A stretch of 64,000 nucleotides of DNA from Actinoallomurus iriomotensis (lineage in GTDB: Bacteria; Actinomycetota; Actinomycetes; Streptosporangiales; Streptosporangiaceae): NCBI RefSeq assembly GCF_030269445.1, contig NZ_BSTJ01000001.1:521898-585897 (forward strand). The letters are read 5' to 3'. The position numbers and the translations under genes were made by a program. This document shows positions 32,076 through 41,763 of this stretch, one piece after another. The notes beneath the pieces were generated by a model, which saw only the letters and a program-made list of their open reading frames with translations, was not told the origin of the DNA and ran no database searches. Every line of letters begins with the position of its first letter. Within the stretch, counting starts at the first letter, position 1.

Positions 32076-32543
32076 TTACAGGCCCGTCTGGCGGCGGATC
32101 TCCTCCATCGCCTGTTCTGCCTGGGCGAGCAGGCCCGGGTCGGAGGGGTCCAGGCCCGAGTCGAAGACCAGAGTCCAGCGGGGGTCGCCGCTGCCCTTCG
32201 CCGGGCGGCGGGCGGCGATCCGTACGCCGCCGCCCCCGGGCAGTTTCACGTGGGTGCTCACCACGACCGTCGCGGTGACCCGTTCGCGTACCGTCTCCGG
32301 GACCGAGCCGGGCTCGGACAGGTGGACCGAGTGTCGTCCGCCGCCGACCTCGCGTACGGCGAGGACGCCGTCTCTCCACGCGGCCTGTTCGACGCGTTCC
32401 CACGGCAGGCGGGTGAAGGCCGCGCCGTCCTGGAAGTGCAGTGCGGCGTCGGTCGCGACCGTGTCACCGCTGACCGCCAGGACCCGTTCGCCTCTGCCGA
32501 GGGTCAGGCCGTCGGGCAGGTTCCGCCGCCGTGTCAGTCGCAT
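32076..32543 (-). CDS. conserved actinobacterial hypothetical protein
   Basis: 155 residues, no signal peptide or membrane segment. It reads as a mainly beta protein: LTLGRGERVLAVSGDTVATD, ALHFQDGAAFTRLPWERVEQ, and WTLVFDSGLDPSDPGLLAQA toward the end, with a closing helix AEQAMEEIRRQTGL. I recognise the type as a conserved hypothetical in actinomycetes; function unknown. Codon bias is strong, so it is a real gene. It stands 57 bases downstream of the glycoside-hydrolase gene on the same strand. Confidence 0.72.
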   Translation of the reverse strand: MRLTRRRNLPDGLTLGRGERVLAVSGDTVATDAALHFQDGAAFTRLPWERVEQAAWRDGVLAVREVGGGRHSVHLSEPGSVPETVRERVTATVVVSTHVKLPGGGGVRIAARRPAKGSGDPRWTLVFDSGLDPSDPGLLAQAEQAMEEIRRQTGL

Positions 32544-32599
32544 GCGCTCACGCTACCGTCCCTTTACCGGCGAGCGGCGATCATGTCGGCACAGCGACC

Positions 32600-33883
32600 T
32601 CACCGGCACCGCCGCGAGCCGAGCAGGTCGAGTACGAGCGCGGCGGACCAGCTGAAGTCGTGGCTGCCACGGCCGGTGCCGTCGAACGGGTCGAAGCACT
32701 CACGGAACCCCGACTGGCGCACCAGGCGCAGGGTCGAGCCGAGCAGCAGGTCCGCGACCGCGTCCAGGTGGTGGGTGAGCGCGCCGAGCCACACGAGCCA
32801 GTTCGTGTTCACCCAGGTCGGGCCCCGCCAGTACGCCCCGCGGTCGAACACCGCCGACTGGACGTCGCACGTCGGCACCGGATAGCCCGTCGCGCCGGCG
32901 AACCGCGCGGACAGCAGCAGCTCGGCCAGGCTCCGTACGATCGCGGCGGGCAGTTCCGGGTCCAGCAGCGGCATGAACCCGGCGACCGTCGCCGCGGGAA
33001 TGAGCTCGTCCGTACGGACGTCGCGGGCGCGGAAGCACCCGCCGTCCCACAGCCGGTCGAGCATCGCCCCGTGGATCCGCTGCGCCGCCTCGCGGTGCGG
33101 TCCCGGGTCGGCGCCGGCGAGCTCGGCGACCTCGGCGAGGGCGTGGGTCGAGGCGAGGAGGACCGCGTTGAACAGCGGATCCTCCACGACGAACGGGTGG
33201 TCGTCACGTAGGTACTCCGCCCGGTATCCGGCGTCGCGCATCGACCGTACGAGCGACACGTGCCGGTCGGCGACGGCTCTGTCCGGACTCTGCGTACCCG
33301 AGAACGGTGACCGGGGCGGGTCGACGGCCTGCAGCGGCCGGTCCCAGGCCGGGCTGTTCTCCAGCCCGGACTCCCACGGATGGCAGAGGCTGACCAGCCC
33401 GAACCCGGCGACGTCGCGCTCGCGTTCGAGGTAGGCGTGCTGGGCCGCGAGCCGGGGGTACAGCCGGGTCAGGAACGCCCGGTGCTCGCCGGTGCCCTGC
33501 GCGAGGCGCAGCGCGGCGAGCGCCTGCAACGGCGGCTGGGCCAGCCCGGAGGTCTCGACGCCGCGCGGGGCGTCCGGCTGGGCACCGCTGCGCCAGAACT
33601 CCGGCCCCGGGAAGAAGGCGTTGCCCGACACGCCGGAGCTGAACACGATGTGCGGCACGAGGCCGGTCGCCCACTGCCCGCGGAACAACGACAGCAGCTC
33701 GATGCAGGCCCGCTCGGGCCGGTGCCGGGCCAGCCCCAGGCTGACGAAGGCCGAGTCCCAGCTCCACTGGTGCGGGTACAGCCCCGGCGCGGGAACGGTG
33801 GCCGTGCCGGTCCAGTTCGCGTCGAGCACGCGTGCGGCGGCCTCCCAGACGGCCGTCTCGTCACCCATGAGCCGCAGCCCCAT
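32600..33883 (-). CDS. MGH1-type (GH63-like) glycoside hydrolase
   Basis: 427 residues with an (alpha/alpha)6-barrel pattern. PHQWSWDSAFVSLGLA carries the acid Asp, LCHPWESGLENSPAWD the Glu, and AYWRGPTWVNTNWLVW and GSHDFSWSAALVLDLL are the conserved late motifs. It resembles the mannosylglycerate/glucosylglycerate hydrolase-type GH63 relatives and yeast glucosidase I catalytic domains. No signal peptide, so it is intracellular. Probably acts on a small glucoside or solute. Start taken at the ATG at 33883; the ATG at 33868 also fits. Confidence 0.85.
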   Translation of the reverse strand: MGLRLMGDETAVWEAAARVLDANWTGTATVPAPGLYPHQWSWDSAFVSLGLARHRPERACIELLSLFRGQWATGLVPHIVFSSGVSGNAFFPGPEFWRSGAQPDAPRGVETSGLAQPPLQALAALRLAQGTGEHRAFLTRLYPRLAAQHAYLERERDVAGFGLVSLCHPWESGLENSPAWDRPLQAVDPPRSPFSGTQSPDRAVADRHVSLVRSMRDAGYRAEYLRDDHPFVVEDPLFNAVLLASTHALAEVAELAGADPGPHREAAQRIHGAMLDRLWDGGCFRARDVRTDELIPAATVAGFMPLLDPELPAAIVRSLAELLLSARFAGATGYPVPTCDVQSAVFDRGAYWRGPTWVNTNWLVWLGALTHHLDAVADLLLGSTLRLVRQSGFRECFDPFDGTGRGSHDFSWSAALVLDLLGSRRCR

Positions 33884-33980
33884 TATCACAGCGTACGGAA
33901 CGCCCGGACCGTCGGCGATGCCCGATCCGCCCAAAGTCCCGGAAAGAGCGGGAACGACCCGCGTCGCCCGCCGGGCGGCC

Positions 33981-35201
33981 TCAGGCGAAGAGCGTCTCGC
34001 CCCAGTAGCCGCCCTTGCGCGGGCCCGGTGGGCAGGCGAAGACACCGGAGCCGACGTGCTGGACGTACTGGTTCATGTGGTCGTTGCCGGCGAGCCTGTT
34101 CTGCAGCGCGACGAACTGCTTGCGCGGGTCACGCTGGTAGGCGATGAAGAACAGGCCGGCGTCGAGGCGGCCCAGCCCGTCGCTGCCGTCGGTGAACGAG
34201 TAGCCGCGGCGCAGGATCCGTACGCCGCCGTTGCTGTCGGGGTGCGCCAGGCGTACGTGCGAGTCGGCCGGCAGCTTGGCGAGGGGCACCGGGTCGTGCT
34301 CGTGCTCGGCGCCGTACGGGTTGCCCTCGCCCTTGGTGCGGCCGAAGGTGTCCTGCTGCTCCTTGAGCGACGTGCGGTCCCAGGTCTCGATGTGCATGCG
34401 GATGCGGCGGACCACGACGTACGACCCGCCGGCCATCCAGGGCACGCCGTCCTTGGCCGAGGCCCAGACGTGCTGGTCGAGCGCCTTGTCGTCATCGCCG
34501 GAGATGTTGCGGGTGCCGTCCTTGAAGCCGAACATGTTGCGCGGCGTCTGCTGGTCCGGCGTGGTGGAGGACGTCTTGCCGAAGCCGAGCTGGGACCAGC
34601 GCACCGCGACGACGCCGAACCCGATCCGGGCCAGGTTGCGGATCGCGTGCACCGCCACCTGCGGGTCGTCGGCGCAGGCCTGGACGCAGATGTCGCCGCC
34701 GCTGCGGTCGGGGTCCAGAGCGTCTCCGGGGAAGTGCGGCAGGTCGGCGAGCGCGGCCGGACGCCGCGCCTTGAGCCCGAAGCGGTCCTTGCCGTCCTTC
34801 TCGAACAGCGTGGGGCCGAAGCCGACGGTGAGGGTGAGGCGCGCCGGAGGCAGGCCCAGGGCCTCGCCGGTGTCGTCGGGCGGCGACTCGGGCAGCCCGC
34901 CCGCCGCCGAGCCGTACGGGCGGCCGCCGGTCAGCGCGGCGCCGGCCGCGGTCCACTCCTTGAGCATGCGGATCAGGCGGTCGCGGTCGTCGGTGACGAC
35001 GTCGAAGGCGGCGAAGTGCAGGCGGTCCTGCACGGGCGTCGCGATGCCGCTCTGGTGCGCGCCGAAGAACGGGACCGCCCCGTCGTCGGCGGGCTGCTCG
35101 ACGGCCTGCGCGACGCTGACCAGGCCGGCGCCGGCCGCGGCGCCCGCGGCCAGCGACACACCCGAGTAGGCGAACAGCCTGCGTCTGGATACCTCGGTCA
35201 C
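33981..35201 (-). CDS. efeB: Dyp-type heme peroxidase EfeB
   Basis: 406 residues. Tat signal with SRRRLFAYSGVSLAAGAAAG. Dyp motifs: GFKDGTRN (GxxDG with catalytic Asp), heme-ligand His in RIRMHIETWDR, and the distal Arg in SHVRLAHPD. EfeB works with EfeO in the periplasmic side of EfeUOB iron uptake. The GTG start overlaps the efeO stop (GTGA), so they are co-translated. No efeU permease gene precedes or follows, so the ferric channel is missing from this locus. Confidence 0.9.
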   Translation of the reverse strand: MTEVSRRRLFAYSGVSLAAGAAAGAGLVSVAQAVEQPADDGAVPFFGAHQSGIATPVQDRLHFAAFDVVTDDRDRLIRMLKEWTAAGAALTGGRPYGSAAGGLPESPPDDTGEALGLPPARLTLTVGFGPTLFEKDGKDRFGLKARRPAALADLPHFPGDALDPDRSGGDICVQACADDPQVAVHAIRNLARIGFGVVAVRWSQLGFGKTSSTTPDQQTPRNMFGFKDGTRNISGDDDKALDQHVWASAKDGVPWMAGGSYVVVRRIRMHIETWDRTSLKEQQDTFGRTKGEGNPYGAEHEHDPVPLAKLPADSHVRLAHPDSNGGVRILRRGYSFTDGSDGLGRLDAGLFFIAYQRDPRKQFVALQNRLAGNDHMNQYVQHVGSGVFACPPGPRKGGYWGETLFA

Positions 35202-36319
35202 TTGGCGACCACCCCCGCGAGCTTCGACAGCGGCTCGGCCAGTGCGTTCACCTCGTCCGACAGCTCCTTCCGCTGATCCTTGCCGACGGTGTCGTAGGAG
35301 ACGTACCCGTCGCCCTTCTCGTACTTGGCCAGCAGCTTCTGCACCTTGGCGAACTCGTCGGTCAGGTCCGAGGCCAGGTCGGCGTCCCGCTCCTGCACGA
35401 CCGGCTTGAGCAGCTCGAACGCCTTCTGCGCCCCGTCGACGTTGCCCTTGAAGTCGCTCAGGTCGGTGTGGGAGAAGGTGTCCTCCTCGCCGGTGACCTT
35501 GCCGGTGGCCACCTCGTCGAGCAGTTCCTTGGCGCCGTTGGCCATCGACGTGGCGGTGATCGACGCGGTGCCGACGCGGGTCTTGAGCGTCTCCAGGTCC
35601 TTGACGAGCTGGTCGGCGTACGGGCCCTCGCCCTTGAGCGACTTGGTCTTCCAGAGAGCCTTCTCGATCTGGTGCCAGCCGGTCCACTTGTCGCCCTGCT
35701 TGAGGTCCGCCTCGCGGTTGTCGACCTTCGGGTCGATGTCGCCGAAGGACTCGGCCACCGGCTCGATGCGCTCCCAGCCGACGCGCGAGGGCGCGAACTC
35801 CGCCTTGGCGCCGGCGATGTCGCCCTTGGACACCGAGGCGGCGAACTTCTTGGCCTTGGCGAGGGTGTCGTCGACCTGCTCGCCGACATAGGTGCGGTAC
35901 GAGGCGACGGCGGCGTCCAGGCGCGGGTCGGTCGCCTTCCCCTCGCCGGTCACGGTGAAACTCTGCGACGGCCCCTTGCCGGTCATCCCGGCGCTGCACA
36001 TCACCTTGTACGTGCCGGCGGCGAGCGTGACGGTGATCTCCGCGCCGGTGCCCGGGCCGATGTTCTCTCGCTCGGAGACGATCTTGCCGTCGGGCGCGAG
36101 GATCTCCAGCTCGTTGACCTGGGAGCCCTTGTTGGTGACCTTGAAGGTGGTGGCGCCGGCCGTACCGCTCTTGGTGCCGACCTCGCAGGAGGAGTCCGTG
36201 GCGGTGACCGAGATCGCGCCGCTGCCTCCGCCGGCCGCGTCGTCCTTCCCGCACGCCGACAACAGGGACAGCGAGGCGACGACCGCCCCCGCAGCGGCGA
36301 TCAAGTGGGCAGGACGCAT
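35198..36319 (-). CDS. efeO: iron-uptake lipoprotein EfeO
   Basis: 373 residues from the ATG at 36319. Lipobox LLSAC. Cupredoxin-like N-terminal domain (about 40-150, with Cys in CEVGTKSG and the VMCSAGMTG loop), then the M75 peptidase-like domain with HQIEKALW carrying the HxxE motif and GWERIEPVAESFGDID. EfeO binds ferric/ferrous iron outside the membrane for the EfeU channel. Under a clear IdeR-type box 36 bases upstream of the start. The efeU partner is absent. Longer starts lie upstream of the box and are not credible. Confidence 0.9.
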   Translation of the reverse strand: MRPAHLIAAAGAVVASLSLLSACGKDDAAGGGSGAISVTATDSSCEVGTKSGTAGATTFKVTNKGSQVNELEILAPDGKIVSERENIGPGTGAEITVTLAAGTYKVMCSAGMTGKGPSQSFTVTGEGKATDPRLDAAVASYRTYVGEQVDDTLAKAKKFAASVSKGDIAGAKAEFAPSRVGWERIEPVAESFGDIDPKVDNREADLKQGDKWTGWHQIEKALWKTKSLKGEGPYADQLVKDLETLKTRVGTASITATSMANGAKELLDEVATGKVTGEEDTFSHTDLSDFKGNVDGAQKAFELLKPVVQERDADLASDLTDEFAKVQKLLAKYEKGDGYVSYDTVGKDQRKELSDEVNALAEPLSKLAGVVAK

Positions 36320-36354
36320 GCGGTCTCCAGCGTGAGGGAAATGGTTAGGACTGC

Positions 36355-36373
36355 CTAAGTTAGCCTCACCTAA
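36355..36373 (-). promoter_or_regulatory. IdeR/DmdR iron box
   Basis: Reverse strand reads TTAGGTGAGGCTAACTTAG, matching the IdeR consensus TTAGGTTAGGCTAACCTAA at 16 of 19 positions, 36 bases upstream of the efeO start. Implies iron-dependent repression of efeOB. Confidence 0.8.
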
Positions 36374-36480
36374 GCTCGTTCCGTCAAGCCGCGCAGCTGA
36401 GGGCCGGATGCGAGCTTGCTCACTGTTCTCTTGGGGCACCGAAGCCACGAAAGAAGACAAGGGCGCCGTGAGCTCGCAGA

Positions 36481-36524
36481 ACGGCCCCCGGCCGCCCTCG
36501 GGGGAAAGGGCGGCCGGGGGCCGT
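36481..36524 (-). terminator. strong terminator after sigA-like gene
   Basis: ACGGCCCCCGGCCGCCCT pairs perfectly (18 bases) with AGGGCGGCCGGGGGCCGT across an 8-base loop, 23 bases past the stop of the sigma gene. Confidence 0.85.
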
Positions 36525-36546
36525 TTCGGCCTACGGTGGACCCGCG

Positions 36547-37719
<1,173 letters not shown>

Positions 37720-37760
37720 GGTGGCCGCGTAACGGGGGACCTATTTTTCGGCCACTTCCC

Positions 37761-40103
37761 TCACAACGACCCGATTCCGCGCTCGCGCAACTTGTGTCTC
37801 TGCTGTTCAAGAGCCATGAGATCGCCGAACAGGCGGCGATGCTCCTCGCCGTGCTCGACCGGATTCAGCCGTCCTAGTTTGGACTGCAGCTTCGCGATCT
37901 CGCGGGTCACCTGCACTTCCTGCAATCTGGACAGCTGAGATTGGGCATATCGGTCGTCCGGAAGTCCGAAATAACGGAGCGGTTCGACCGCGAGGCTCGT
38001 GACCAGGCCTCTGACCTCGTCGTTCGGCGCGGCGTCCCGCAGCAGGCCGGCCCATTCCGGTCCGGTCGCGGCGGCGGTGCCCCCGAGTTCGGCGATCAGT
38101 CTGCAGACGGCCGCGTGGCCGGGAACGAGCATCGCGTCCGGAGACACGGCGTCGAAGCCTGGCCCGAGCAGCGCCGGCCGCTGCACCGCGAGCTTGAGGG
38201 TCTCCCGCTCGACCCGGACGATCGGGTCGTTCGGATCGTAGGCGGGGACCGGCGGCGGCGCCGGCGCCTCCGGAGCCTCGGCGGCGGTTCCCCGGCGACC
38301 CCGGGTGTCGCCGCGCCGGCGCGTCGCGTGCTCGCGGACCCGGCGCAGCACGAACTGCTCGTCCAGGAAGCCGGTCCACCGGTCCAGGTCGATGGCGTAC
38401 CGGTCGCGCATGCCGCGGTCGCGGATGCCCGCGATGATCGGTGCGGCGGCGTCGATCGCGGCCAGCCGGCCTTCGGTGGTGTCGAGGTCGTACTTCTCGA
38501 TGGTCGCGCGGATGGCGAACCGGAACAGCGGCACGCGGGACGCGACCAGGTCGCGCACCGCGGCGTCGCCGTGCTTCATGCGCAGGTCGCAGGGGTCGAG
38601 CCCGTCGGGCTGCACGGCCACGAACGTCTGCGCGGCGAACTTGTGCTCGGACTCGAACGCCCGCAGGGCGGCCTTCTGCCCGGCCGCGTCGCCGTCGAAG
38701 GTGAAGATGACCTCGCCGCTCGCCTCGTCCTGGTCCATCAGGAGCCGGCGCAGGATCTTGATGTGCTCGTCGCCGAACGACGTGCCGGAGGTGGCGATCG
38801 CGGTGCCGACCCCGGCCAGGTGGCAGGCCATGACGTCGGTGTAGCCCTCGACGATGACCGCCTGCCGCCGCCGGGCGATCTCCTTTTTGGCCAGGTCGGC
38901 GCCGTACAGCACCGATCCCTTCTTGAACAGGGGCGTCTCGGGGGTGTTGAGGTACTTGGGGCCGTCGTCGCGCTCCTCCAGCCGCCGCGCGCCGAACCCG
39001 ACGACGTCGCCCGTGAGGTCGCGGATCGGCCAGATCAGCCGCCCGCGGAACCGGTCGATCGGCCCGCGCCGGCCCTGGCTCGCCAGCCCGCCGGTGATCA
39101 GCTCCTTGTCGCTGAAGCCGCGGCCGCGCAGGTGGCGTACGAGCGCCTCCCATTCGTTGGGGGCGTATCCGACGCCGAACCGCTCGGCCTCCTCGCGCCC
39201 GAACCCGCGCTCGGCCAGGAACCGCCGGCCGATCTCGGCGGCCGGGGTGAGCAGGTGCTCGGCGTAGAACTCGGCCGCGGCCCGGTGCGCCTCGACCAGC
39301 CGGGTCCGCTCCCCCTTCTGCCGCCCGGGGACGTATCCGCCCTCGGTGTAGCGAAGCTGGATCCCCGCCTTGGCCGCGAGCCGCTCGATCGCCTCGGTGA
39401 ACGACAAATGGTCGATCTTCTGAATGAAGGCGATCGCGTCGCCGCCTTCTCCGCAGCCGAAGCAGTTTCCGGTCAAAATGTTGTCTTCTAGGACAAATGC
39501 ATGCCCCTCATCGACAACAGCGCAGAAAACCTCTTCGACCCGGCCGCTCTCCTCGACGGACTCGACCACCCAACTCGGGTCGCCATCGGAGCCGCGCGCG
39601 CCGGCCGCCGCGACTCCGGCGGGCACCGGCTCGGGACGGGACGTGAGGACGTACGCGAGGCGGTGGCCCGGCGCGAGGGCCCGTGTCGTCAGTTCGCGCT
39701 GTTCACTCGCGCCGACGAACCAGCGGTGCTCGGCGGTGGCGTGGATCTCCTTGCGCCGGCCGTCGCGGCTCAGGACGATGCGCATCAGCGGCTGGACGCC
39801 GAACGAGTAGAACGGAGCGTCGCGCCACCGGCCGTCACGTCCGAGGATGCGGTGAGTGCCGCCCGCCAGCTCGCGGATCGGGCGGAGCCCCTCCCGGGTG
39901 AGCACGCGCGTCTCGCCCGCGAGGCAGTGCCACAGGCCGTTTGAGACGTTGAACGATGGGGACTTCTCATCGTGGAACGGGCAGAGGCCCTTCAGGGCAC
40001 CGCCTCCGGCGTTGCGGAGCTGGACGTACTCCCCCACGACCGCGTCGATCGGTGACCGTTCGCGTACGAGTGCGATGTCCTCATCGCGGATCCGGCCTGC
40101 CAC
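37761..40103 (-). CDS. dnaG: DNA primase DnaG, precursor interrupted by an intein
   Basis: 780 residues as encoded; 626 after removal of the intein, normal for actinobacteria. N-terminal zinc ribbon begins CPFHDEKSPSFNVSNGLWHC; the intein occupies residues 60-213 and the chain resumes CFGCGEGGDAIAF. The primase core carries RFRGRLIWPIRDLTGDVVGF, and the toprim domain EGYTD at 419-423 with the DxD in FTFDGDAAGQ. C-terminal helicase-interaction part from about 600. DnaG makes RNA primers at the replication fork. Zinc ligands should be Cys41, His44 and the two Cys of CFGC (214, 217), so the intact site forms only after splicing. Followed by the sigma-factor gene. Confidence 0.93.
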   Translation of the reverse strand: MAGRIRDEDIALVRERSPIDAVVGEYVQLRNAGGGALKGLCPFHDEKSPSFNVSNGLWHCLAGETRVLTREGLRPIRELAGGTHRILGRDGRWRDAPFYSFGVQPLMRIVLSRDGRRKEIHATAEHRWFVGASEQRELTTRALAPGHRLAYVLTSRPEPVPAGVAAAGARGSDGDPSWVVESVEESGRVEEVFCAVVDEGHAFVLEDNILTGNCFGCGEGGDAIAFIQKIDHLSFTEAIERLAAKAGIQLRYTEGGYVPGRQKGERTRLVEAHRAAAEFYAEHLLTPAAEIGRRFLAERGFGREEAERFGVGYAPNEWEALVRHLRGRGFSDKELITGGLASQGRRGPIDRFRGRLIWPIRDLTGDVVGFGARRLEERDDGPKYLNTPETPLFKKGSVLYGADLAKKEIARRRQAVIVEGYTDVMACHLAGVGTAIATSGTSFGDEHIKILRRLLMDQDEASGEVIFTFDGDAAGQKAALRAFESEHKFAAQTFVAVQPDGLDPCDLRMKHGDAAVRDLVASRVPLFRFAIRATIEKYDLDTTEGRLAAIDAAAPIIAGIRDRGMRDRYAIDLDRWTGFLDEQFVLRRVREHATRRRGDTRGRRGTAAEAPEAPAPPPVPAYDPNDPIVRVERETLKLAVQRPALLGPGFDAVSPDAMLVPGHAAVCRLIAELGGTAAATGPEWAGLLRDAAPNDEVRGLVTSLAVEPLRYFGLPDDRYAQSQLSRLQEVQVTREIAKLQSKLGRLNPVEHGEEHRRLFGDLMALEQQRHKLRERGIGSL
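39465..39926 (-). other. mini-intein in DnaG zinc ribbon (154 residues)
   Basis: Precursor residues 60-213. Block A: CLAGETRVLT with Cys1; block B: HATAEHRWF with the TxxH motif at intein 64-67; block F: EEVFCAVVDEGHAFVLED; block G: NILTGN followed by Cys+1 (CFGC). There is no homing-endonuclease domain; the stretch between blocks B and F is only about 60 residues. The residue before the last Asn is Gly rather than the usual His. The uninterrupted host sequence reads LWHCFGC, exactly the DnaG zinc-ribbon consensus, which fixes both ends. The intein follows the splicing Hint-domain pattern. Confidence 0.92.
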
Positions 40104-40328
40104 GTCGGCAGTCTAGTCGCGCCGTGCCGTAGACGAGGCCGTGCCCCGCTATTCGGGGCGACTGGACAAATCACGGACTTACGAGGTGTACTGGCTCAAC
40201 TTCGGTGGGCCATAACGGATTCCGCCGGCTCTTGTCATCGGGTGTACGGGGACCCCGGCGGCCGCAATCCCGCACGCGTCGGTTCGGCTATTCCCGACCG
40301 CCGCGGTGAGCATGAGGTGTCGTAAGCG

Positions 40329-41585
40329 ATGACCGAGGTCGTTCTGGATGCGGTGAACAAGGTCTATCCGGATGGTTTCCACGCGGTCCGCGACCTGACC
40401 CTGCGCATACCCGACGGCGAGCTGTTCGTCCTGCTCGGGCCCTCCGGATGCGGGAAGTCGACGATCCTGCGGATGGTCGCCGGGCTGGAGGAGATCACCT
40501 CGGGCAGCCTCTGGCTCAGCGGACAGCTCGCCAACCATCTCCCGCCGCGCGAGCGGAACCTGGCGATGGTGTTCCAGAACGGCGCGCTTTACCCCCACCG
40601 AAACGTTCACGGCAACATTTCGTTCCCTTTGGAGGTCGCGGGCGAGAACGACTCCGACTCGCACGAGCGGATCGTCGAACTGTCGCGCGCGCTCGGCATC
40701 GAGGAGACCCTTCACCGGCTTCCGTCCACCCTGTCGGGCGGCCAGCGGCAGCGGGTGGCGATGGGCCGGGCGCTCATCCGCCAGCCCGGGATCTTCCTGA
40801 TGGACGAACCGCTGTCGAACCTCGACGCCGGCCTGCGCACCGAGCTGCGCATGGAGATCGGCGCGCTCGTACGGTCCCTGGGCGTGACCACGCTGTACGT
40901 CACGCACGACCAGACCGAGGCGCTCACGCTCGCGGACCGCGTCGCGATTCTGCGGCGCGGCGTCCTGGAGGACGTCGGCACGCCGCAGCAGGTGTACGAC
41001 GACCCGGCGACGATGTTCACCGCGGCGTTCCTCAGCGCGCCGCCGATCAACCTGGTCCGCGCCACGGTGCGCGCCGACCAGAACGACGGCGTCACCCTCG
41101 GCATCGGCGACCAGCAGCTGAACCTGCCCTGGTCGGACTCACGGGCCACCGCGCTGGTGTCGCAACATGGGGCGTTCGTCACGGTCGGCATCCGCGCCGA
41201 CGCGATGCGCCCGGACCCGGACGGCCTGATCTCCGGGCGCGTGCGGGCGCTGGAGTTCCACGGGCACGAGTGGCTGGCGCATGTGGAGGCGGGCGTGGTG
41301 CTCGTCGACGCGGAGACGTTCCGCGACGACGAGCCGCAGCAGACCCGGCAGGCGGGCCGGCCGGGCGTGCTCCGCCGGCTGCTGCGCACGACGGGGCTCA
41401 CGGCCGAGGAGGCCCCGGTCAACCCGGTCTCCCACGGCGGCACGCACCGCCGGTCGGACCTGGTCTTCCGCATGGAGAACCGGTCGGGCATCGCGGCGGG
41501 CGACACCGTACGCCTGTCGGTCGACACCGAGCGGATGCTCCTGTTCTCCGAGGACGGCCGCCGGGTCGACAAGATCGATCGCTGA
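40329..41585 (+). CDS. ABC transporter ATPase, MalK/UgpC type
   Basis: 418 residues. Walker A GPSGCGKST, signature LSGGQRQRVAMGRAL, Walker B FLMDEPLSNLD and H-loop YVTHDQTEAL. The C-terminal part is the OB-fold (TOBE) regulatory region, longer than usual because of an inserted loop around residues 335-370 (DDEPQQTRQAGRPGV). This ATPase type serves several sugar or glycerol-phosphate importers; there is no permease next to it, so it probably works with membrane parts encoded elsewhere. It is divergent from dnaG with 225 bases between. Confidence 0.88.
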   Translation: MTEVVLDAVNKVYPDGFHAVRDLTLRIPDGELFVLLGPSGCGKSTILRMVAGLEEITSGSLWLSGQLANHLPPRERNLAMVFQNGALYPHRNVHGNISFPLEVAGENDSDSHERIVELSRALGIEETLHRLPSTLSGGQRQRVAMGRALIRQPGIFLMDEPLSNLDAGLRTELRMEIGALVRSLGVTTLYVTHDQTEALTLADRVAILRRGVLEDVGTPQQVYDDPATMFTAAFLSAPPINLVRATVRADQNDGVTLGIGDQQLNLPWSDSRATALVSQHGAFVTVGIRADAMRPDPDGLISGRVRALEFHGHEWLAHVEAGVVLVDAETFRDDEPQQTRQAGRPGVLRRLLRTTGLTAEEAPVNPVSHGGTHRRSDLVFRMENRSGIAAGDTVRLSVDTERMLLFSEDGRRVDKIDR

Positions 41586-41604
41586 CGGGTAGCGGCCGGC
41601 GCGG

Positions 41605-41763
41605 TCAGGTCGCCGGGTCCAGCCGAAGCACCGCCGTGCGTCCGACGTGCGGCAGGATCTCCTCGACCGGCGCCTCCGGCGCGAACGGCAGCAGCGGGTC
41701 GCGGTACTCCACCTGGGGCAGATAGGTCGCCAGGACGCCGGCGACACCTGGCACCGGCCTCAT
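41605..41763 (-). CDS. small coupled ORF after the LOG gene
   Basis: 52 residues: starts MRPVPGVAGVLATYLPQVE and ends VGRTAVLRLDPAT. ATG overlaps the stop of the LOG-family gene (ATGA). Third codon positions are almost all G or C, as in real genes of this genome. Function unknown; no match recognised. Confidence 0.55.
   Translation of the reverse strand: MRPVPGVAGVLATYLPQVEYRDPLLPFAPEAPVEEILPHVGRTAVLRLDPAT

Noticed and set aside
36320-36460. N-terminal extension of EfeO to 36460
   Set aside because: It would run through the IdeR box and put the lipobox far from the start; the ATG at 36319 gives a normal lipoprotein signal.
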